From: Saccharomycopsis crataegensis
Lineage: Eukaryota; Ascomycota; Saccharomycetes; Ascoideales; Saccharomycopsidaceae
Direction of reading: 5' to 3'
Length of the DNA stretch: 64,000 bases
Assembly: GCF_037102585.1 (NCBI RefSeq)
Contig: NW_027043819.1
Location: forward strand, 248,001 to 312,000
The position numbers were made by a program, and so were the translations under genes. Within the stretch, counting starts at the first letter, position 1. Each line of letters starts with the position of its first letter. Positions 57,786-64,000 of the stretch are shown one piece after another. Below the pieces are notes generated by a model. The model was not told the DNA's origin, made no database searches, and was given only the letters and a program-made list of their open reading frames with translations.

Positions 57786-58289
57786 TCAACTGAATCTCGC
57801 GGTCTCAACAATATCATCACTAACGCTGTTGATCATCAGGTTACACCAGTCAAGAAGGTTGTTCTTCTCCTTTATAGCTTTCCTTCTCTCCTTTTGAACT
57901 AATAGCAACTCATTCTGTAGGCTCTCAATTTTATCTAGCTGGTCTTTTGTCGACACGCCAATACCCGGTAGCGACTCTATAATTGTGAATATCTGTCGGG
58001 TCTTTAATATTATATCAGTAGATAATTCATTCATAGTATCCTTGAATTCTTTAGGATCAGCAACATTTGCGTCTTTATCCGCCATTTTTTCTTCATTATC
58101 TGACGGTTCATAATCGTGATTCGTGTTGACGTAGTTTATTGTTGCACAGAATTGTTCAAGAAGCTAGTCAGGTTAGTTATAAATCACTTGAGTATTGAAA
58201 ATAGTAGCCTTTTATTTATTTTTTTTTCCAAGCCGAAACCAACATACCTGATCGAGGCATATCTGTAACTGTGTCAATCTGTCTGCCAT
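57786..58289 (-). CDS. SRB7: Mediator subunit Med21/Srb7, two exons
   Basis: Exon 1 (58248-58289) encodes 'MADRLTQLQICLDQ', the invariant start of Med21. An 84-nt intron (58164-58247) starts GTATGT, has TAACTAAC (plus-strand 58172-58179) and ends CTAG. Exon 2 (57786-58163) continues 'LLEQFCATINYVNTNHDYEP', then a predicted coiled coil to the C-terminus. The spliced protein is 139 residues, against 140 in S. cerevisiae. Med21 pairs with Med7 to form the hinge between Mediator's middle and tail, contacting RNA polymerase II. The open frame beginning at 58085 misses the first third of the protein. Confidence 0.93.
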
Positions 58290-61112
58290 TTTTGAAATTG
58301 GGCGAAGAATATATTGCTTTATTTTGAGATATTGAAGCTTCTCATGTTGAGAGTCTGTATTGTTTTGGAGTTTTTTTCCTCTTTCCCCTGCGTGCGTATA
58401 TGATCTGTGTCACGTGTATTTGGCATAATTCAATCTCTCTATTATTGTCGACTTTTGCGATTATGGCTAGTAGGGAAAGTCTAAGAATATCGGATTTAAG
58501 ATCATTCTGGATTAATATAAACAATAACTTAATAAAGTTAACAACGTAGTAAAATATAGTGATTGAATAATGTGCTGCCTCTCTAAAAGCAGTAGTGAGA
58601 TAATAAGGTAGAATGAGTAAGTAAAATAGAAAGTAAGAAAATTTAGGTTAGAAGTAATGGTGTTATGGCTACTAGCACTCAAGTGTGTTGTTAGCAAAAA
58701 GTGTACAAGTACGACTAGTACACCTCCTCCCATTATGAGTGAATTGCATTTTGTTTTTCCGATATATATTTGTAGAATTGTGTGTTGGTTTGGGTTATTC
58801 TCTGAATTTGAGTATTCCGCTCAATTGTTCAACTATTGGTGCTAGTAATTAATATTTAACTGAAACATATTTTGCTTTAGGTTATTGACACCCCCTCACC
58901 CATAGTTATGGCTCAACAGGTATAATACTAAAATCTCGTATGCCAAAGATATGGCAATATATATTACTGCTATAATTGACTTCCTTAATAGCTCATTATA
59001 AAAATAACGTAACCAAGAAATTGAAAGATTCGCCCATCCCAAAATATCGCTCCAAGTGTTCGTAATTTTATTTGATGACATGAGAAAATATGAAATAGGT
59101 ATATTGCCAAAGCAGTTCTAGTTGTAAAGATAGTGCCTTCTTTTTTCTATTTTAATTTTGCGATATTTCACTCCAGGAATATAATCAAAACGAACCTTTT
59201 TGAATTCAAGGAGAAAGTAAACATGTATTCGGAAATACAGACGCTACGACCTTCTAAGATTATTCTATTCTTATTATCAATATTATGGTAAGCGTTCAAT
59301 GCAAATTTTAAAGAAAGAGTTCTGATTGGCTCTGGTATTTCGAATTGTAATCTCTGAGATAATACACTTTTGTGTGGATTTTCTATCTCCTTGAAAAACG
59401 AAACCTCATGATCGGAGTGGTAGGAAGTAACTCTGACCGCTTAGCGGTGTCAATTTTCAGGTTCCTCTGCTGGATTAGAAAGCTATTTCAGGAACTTAAC
59501 CAGATTGCCTTGATTTTAGATCTTCGCACAAAATTTACCAGCCTGGCTTGTAGTATTTGAGGTTAATAGCTTGGAAGTATACAAGTTGTAACGTATGTCA
59601 TGCTCAAGGTATCACTATACTATTGTTAATGTACTTCTAGGACGCATTAGTTCACTAATAAATTATTATTAATAATAATTCTTCGTAGAGCATCCAAGCA
59701 TTTCGAAGAATTCCCTTTTAGGTTCTTGAACATGGCAGGATATTCTATTACTTTCTATCATCTTTTATTATCTTCTATTATCTTCTATTATCTTCTATTA
59801 TCTTCTAGAAATATCTAATAGTTCCAAGAGAAGATCGAACTTCTTAAATAGAGCAGTCTTTCTTGTCTTTCCATTTTATCATTCTTATTTTAGAGGACAC
59901 GCTTAAACCTTTACAAGATGTTTATACTTACTTTAACAATTTATTTTCATTTCATTCGATACAACCATTAGTAGATCGAATTATGGTATATAATCGAAAA
60001 TAAAAGGAGTAGTGACTAGTAGTAGCAATGTGTCCAAGGGCTAAATAGTCTTTAGGGCCCATTAGTCGAGCGGTGTAATGTTACCAACCTCTTCTCATTA
60101 AGCATTCTTTGGATAATTACAATTAAATGTGCTTTCCTAAGTTTCCTTCGACCGGCTATATATATAGCCAATAATCTTAGAGAAAACATTGGATCTGAGT
60201 AACAACCCTTTGGATAACCTACACAACTAAATGAAGGTCTTGGACAACAGTCATCAAGGATATAAGTTCTCTAACTGGAATTCATGTTTATACACTGGAC
60301 TATCAGGAATTGTTATTTATGAGGTTTTTTTACTAAAAATAATTTTGTCATTGATTGTCTGGAATTTGAAGGTAATTTGTCGTGGTCAGGGGGTATCCGT
60401 TATAATTTTTTTATGACCACCCAAACAGATCAAGAAGGTATGATAGAGATGGAGATATTGTACCAATGAATTTTCCATTCTAACTGATCTTTTTTTTTTT
60501 TTTCAAAAAAACAATAATCATTATGATGTTAAAAAAACAACAAACAAATGAATTGAAATCACCACATTTGCAGAGCGAGCAAACTATGACACATACTTCT
60601 ATAGAAAGTAATAAATGACTATCAAATGTCTAGGGATCCAATCTAGATAGTTGTCATTAAGTACGATGAGTATGCTTTCTGCCAGGCAGTTAGCAGGATG
60701 CTTACTCTGTAGAAACGGAAGAATTTATTAAATTACAGATCTGCAAGGTTTATATTGATTGTAGTCTATTTGAAAAATCAAATGCTTCGTAATAATCACT
60801 CGTAAGAGTGCTTGAGCAAAGATCTTAGTAAATTTTAATTTTCCTAAACTCATGCTACTCACAATTTCTCGTCTTTTTTTTTTTTTTCTATTTATCATTG
60901 TCACATTTCATATAACTGTAAACCACTACAGTAAATAACACTGAAAAGCTATCTAATACAAAAAAGGTATGATTATGCAAGGACAAGAAAGAAAGAAAAC
61001 ATAAAAGTAATAATACAAAATCTAATTGAAAATAAAACAACAACAAACAAATAATCAATGGAGAAAACATGACACTCATCAACAAAAAAAAAAAACAAAA
61101 AACTCATCATCC
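58290..61112. other. 2.8-kb gene-free stretch between SRB7 and ZAP1
   Basis: This is the longest gap in the window. It is AT-rich and has no ORF above about 73 codons and none with recognisable similarity. Visible items are a C-rich patch ACACCCCCTCACCCA at 58888-58902, a 10-bp tandem repeat at 59761-59807, a TA-rich palindromic patch 'GGCTATATATATAGCC' at 60154-60169, and poly-T runs near 60488 and 60874. It could contain promoters, a long non-coding RNA gene or remnants of old repeats. I could not establish any of these. Confidence 0.5.
59761..59807. repeat. 10-bp tandem repeat (TCTTCTATTA)n
   Basis: Three perfect copies of TCTTCTATTA (59771-59800), one variant copy before and a partial copy after. 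Looser copies may extend to about 59742. Confidence 0.85.
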
Positions 61113-62855
61113 TCATTTCCTCATTTTCCTATCACTACTCTCATCATCCTTTCCGTGCTTCAACATGTGGTTTTCCAACTGTTGCAACTTTTCGAAACTC
61201 TTGGTACATTTATCACACTTGTACTTCTTAGCATGGGTTCGCATATGTTTTGCCAAATTACTACTTTCACTAAACCGCTTATTACAACCAGGAAACTTGC
61301 ACGCGAGGGGTTTTTCCCCAGTATGCGTCCGAGTATGGATTGATAAACTTGATGAATTAGCAAAACGCTTGCCACACAATTTGCAATGGAATGGTTTTTC
61401 CCCACTGTGAACCCGTTGATGTTGTTGTAACATCGCTTCCACCGAAAAAGAATGCCCGCAAATGTCACATTTGAAAGGTTTGTGTTTTGTGTGAACGTGA
61501 AGATGACGAATGATTTTCTGACGCTGGTTGAACACTTTCCCGTTCCGCTCACACCCGTGCCAGTGACAAACGTACTGCGATTTACCCAGACCAACGTGCT
61601 GGGAAATTATATGATCAGTAAGCTCCGAAGTATCTTTGAAGGTTTCATTACATTGATGAGTACCATCAGCCGATTCCCAAAGACAAGTAAACTTTTTGGG
61701 AGTTTCAGTGGTTGGTTGGACTTGCAGGAGCGCTTGTGGCGAAGGAGGAGTATTATCTATTGATAATTTTGTAGCAGACATCAATGGCATGGAATCAAGT
61801 TGATTATTATCAAAAGTTTGTCCATGTTCTTTATTGACGTGATCAAACAACCCGGCGAAATCAAGACTTTGAAAGTCACAATCATCCCATTTACAATTCA
61901 AATCATTAACCACACTAGAAATATCGCCCCCCGAAGTTCCATAGCCCATGATTTGCTCAGAATTGTTATCCTGAAATATCTTGAGCATCTTATCAAAAGA
62001 CGAGGTATCGCCATCCATCATAAACGGTTTTTTATCAGTGGCAAAATGGTTAAATGATGGAAGTAAATGATCTTTGAAAATATGTTGTTGAAAATTTTTA
62101 GGGTCGATGGTTGAGGTACAATCATGCCAATGGCACGTTTGTTTCTCCAACGGTTTCATTCTCTTTGACATTGGCAATGATTTCTTTGATTGGTCATCGG
62201 TAATCTCCGAAAATCTTCGTTTCGATTGGTCGGGGTTATTATCATTAAGGCCACTTCTGAGGAAACTTGTTGGTCGGGAAAATCCTTGAATGTCATTGAA
62301 CCGATCAATGTATGAATTTTGTGGAGGGACCGCGTTGATATTAATATCATTATCGGTGAAAAACATATTGTTGAACGAGTAAGGCTGATAATCAAAAGAA
62401 CGATTTTTATCCTTACCATTCACAGACTTGGGGCTAGGCATGGATACTTTGATATTCTTCAAATCCTCTTGGATATTCATTCCGAACCAATTACAGTTAT
62501 TGTTAGCATTGGGCTTGATATTTTTAGAGCCCAGATAATCATCTTTGCACAGAATGCAACTGAGTTCGTTTGTCATTGGGTTTAAGATAAAACTGTTGTG
62601 GACCGCTTTGTTATTATTATTATTATTGATGAAATTACTATTAACACCACAATCACTATTAGGAGACGTTTCGGCAGTAGAATTCGAAGGAAACTCGACG
62701 TTGGACTCCAAGGCAGAATCATAGTTGAAACCATTATTACAATTATGATGGTCTAAGTTATTATTAGAGGGGTTCACAAAAATCGGACAGTTGAATGGTT
62801 GTGCGGGATTTGTAGGTCTTTCCATGGTGGTGCCGAAATTGTTATTATTATTATT

Positions 62856-62886
<31 letters not shown>

Positions 62887-63830
62887 TTGTTGTTGTTGTT
62901 ATTATTATTAACTATACTGCCGTTTGCACCATGATTAATATTATGAATATAGTTATCGCATACAAAGTCATTACACGATACTTCATCGCAAAAATCAAAA
63001 TCAAAACAGGAGTTTATAAGATCGAGCTCGGACGTAGAACATTGATGCAAATGGTGTTGTTCCGGAGTGCCGTGATCATGATTATGATGATGATGGTGAT
63101 GATGGTGATGCTGATTAGTAGCACCATTATTGTTATTTGGATCGGTCGTTGATGCTTCGGGTTTCACAACTTTTCTTTTGTGTTCCTTGTCACAACAAAT
63201 GGTAACTAGCTGAGGCTCAAACGCTTGCAAATAGTCAAGTCCAAGCGTGTTACCATTAGTCGAGGTTGTACCATATTTATTATTATTATTATTATTGAAC
63301 ATCAGCAGAGTATTGTTATCCACCTGAGGTTTCAGCTGGGCACCATTGCCCAAGGGTCTCCACAGTTCTAGCTGACAATTAGAAGAATTTTCTTTATGGA
63401 CGTGACCGTGTATATGATTATGATCGTTATGACTATACACATGGCCGTAGACCATCTTTCCACGGAGGGCACTCTTATTCTTGAGAGAGTCAAGCATCTT
63501 AGAAGTTAGATAGTTTTTTCGAAACAGAGGACTATCAACGGTGGGTATCTTGGTGATGGTTGATGATGATGAACAGTCACTGGGCGTGCCTTTAATTGTG
63601 GGCGTTGGCTGTAGATGGCCACCTATTTCATTGAGGGGTTTATTATTAGTAGCAGTAGTCTCGTTGATAGAAGCAGTGATGATATTGGGTATGGGGTCGC
63701 CGCTGTTGGGCTTGGGCTGATGGTATTCTTCGAAGCTGCCCCTATTATTTCCATTTCCAAGGCTGCTGCCTTGGCCCAACGTGGGTGAAAGTAGATCGTT
63801 ATTGAGGTAATGATCGGTGTATTCCAACAT
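61113..63830 (-). CDS. ZAP1: Zinc-responsive transcription factor Zap1
   Basis: A 905-residue protein started at the first ATG (63830); the frame opens earlier only with TTG. The C-terminus carries a tandem C2H2 array: 'CHWHGC', 'CDICGHSFSVEAMLQQHQRV', 'CKLCGKRFANSSSLSIHTRT', 'CKFPGCNKRFSESSNLAKHM', 'CDKCTKSFEKL', matching the Zap1 DNA-binding domain. Farther upstream, the isolated pair 'CHWHDC...H...H' and 'CKWDDC...H...H' corresponds to Zap1's zinc-sensing fingers ZF1-ZF2. The N-terminal half has Asn runs and two His-rich clusters (about 127-145 and 240-254). Zap1 binds zinc-responsive elements and induces zinc uptake genes when zinc is low; the Candida orthologue is Csr1/Zap1. The promoter is cut by the window end. 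Confidence 0.88.
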
Positions 63831-63972
63831 TTTCTCAGGGATAAAATAGATAGAAGGGGATGGTTCTGTGATCGAAGCAGTAAGAGAAGAGGTCAAAAGA
63901 ACGGTACAGAAACTATGAAACTAAACTGCCACACGAAAATCGATCTTCAGTGTTTATTTTTTTTTTTTTTTC

Positions 63973-64000
63973 TCTCTCTTTCTCTCTCTCTCTCTCTCTC
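63973..64000. repeat. (TC)n tract at window end
   Basis: A run of about 16 T (near 63957-63972) followed by TC dinucleotides that continue beyond the window, upstream of ZAP1. Confidence 0.85.

Noticed and set aside
59820-59860. Hairpin with a GTTCGAT core resembling a tRNA T-arm
   Set aside because: No acceptor stem, D-arm or A-box can be placed around it.
59600-60000. Possible solo LTR in the gene-free stretch
   Set aside because: No TG...CA ends with a matching target-site duplication and no second copy in the window could be found.
62799-63152. 117-codon plus-strand ORF opposite ZAP1
   Set aside because: It is the antisense of the ZAP1 Asn and His codon runs.

Overview
This is budding-yeast nuclear DNA (Saccharomycotina). 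It is AT-rich and compact, with about thirty conserved fungal genes, most intronless and separated by 0.1-1 kb. The few introns sit near 5' ends, start with GTATGT or GTAAGC and carry TACTAAC-type branch points. A complex I subunit (NI2M) rules out a Saccharomyces-like lineage. CTG codons are very rare in the long conserved genes. Where they fall at conserved sites (CDC20, YPF1), relatives carry polar or small residues (Ser, Asn, Lys, Asp, Ala) and not Leu, so the organism probably reads CUG as serine (CUG-Ser1 or CUG-Ser2 clade; CUG-Ala is not excluded). I cannot name the species.

Layout. 0-15 kb: 3' end of a JmjC demethylase (JHD1), VHS2/MLF3-like septin-associated protein, signal peptide peptidase YPF1 followed by a ~264-bp ATT microsatellite, complex I LYR subunit NI2M, peroxisomal import receptor PEX7, mitochondrial intermediate peptidase OCT1, ATG14 with a long tail, an unlisted 50-codon ORF. 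15-22 kb: an orphan 314-aa protein, then a head-to-tail array of three divergent Fig1-family membrane proteins, then the tiny split gene YSF3. 22-32 kb: kinesin-5, AP-2 mu (APM4), H2A.Z (HTZ1, spliced), FYV7 (spliced), SPC3, VPS2. 32-48.6 kb: TBF1, POL1, MRP17, NPR2, CAP1, CDC20, CPA1. 49-64 kb: UFD4, MRT4, GSP1 (spliced), SRB7/MED21 (spliced), a 2.8-kb gene-free stretch, and the zinc regulator ZAP1.

Functionally the window is housekeeping: chromatin and replication (HTZ1, TBF1, POL1), cell cycle and spindle (CDC20, kinesin-5), trafficking and degradation (APM4, VPS2, YPF1, SPC3, UFD4, ATG14), mitochondria and peroxisomes (OCT1, NI2M, MRP17, PEX7), ribosome assembly (FYV7, MRT4), nutrient sensing (NPR2, CPA1, ZAP1). 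Genes from the S. cerevisiae YKL002-YKL010 block (DID4/VPS2, MRP17, CAP1, UFD4, MRT4) are still linked, with unrelated genes interleaved. No tRNA, rRNA, CRISPR or intact mobile element was recognised. The most unusual points are the Fig1 array, the CUG evidence, the one-codon first exon of YSF3, the targeting-peptide-like N-terminus of CPA1 with no arginine attenuator uORF, and several unassigned small ORFs.
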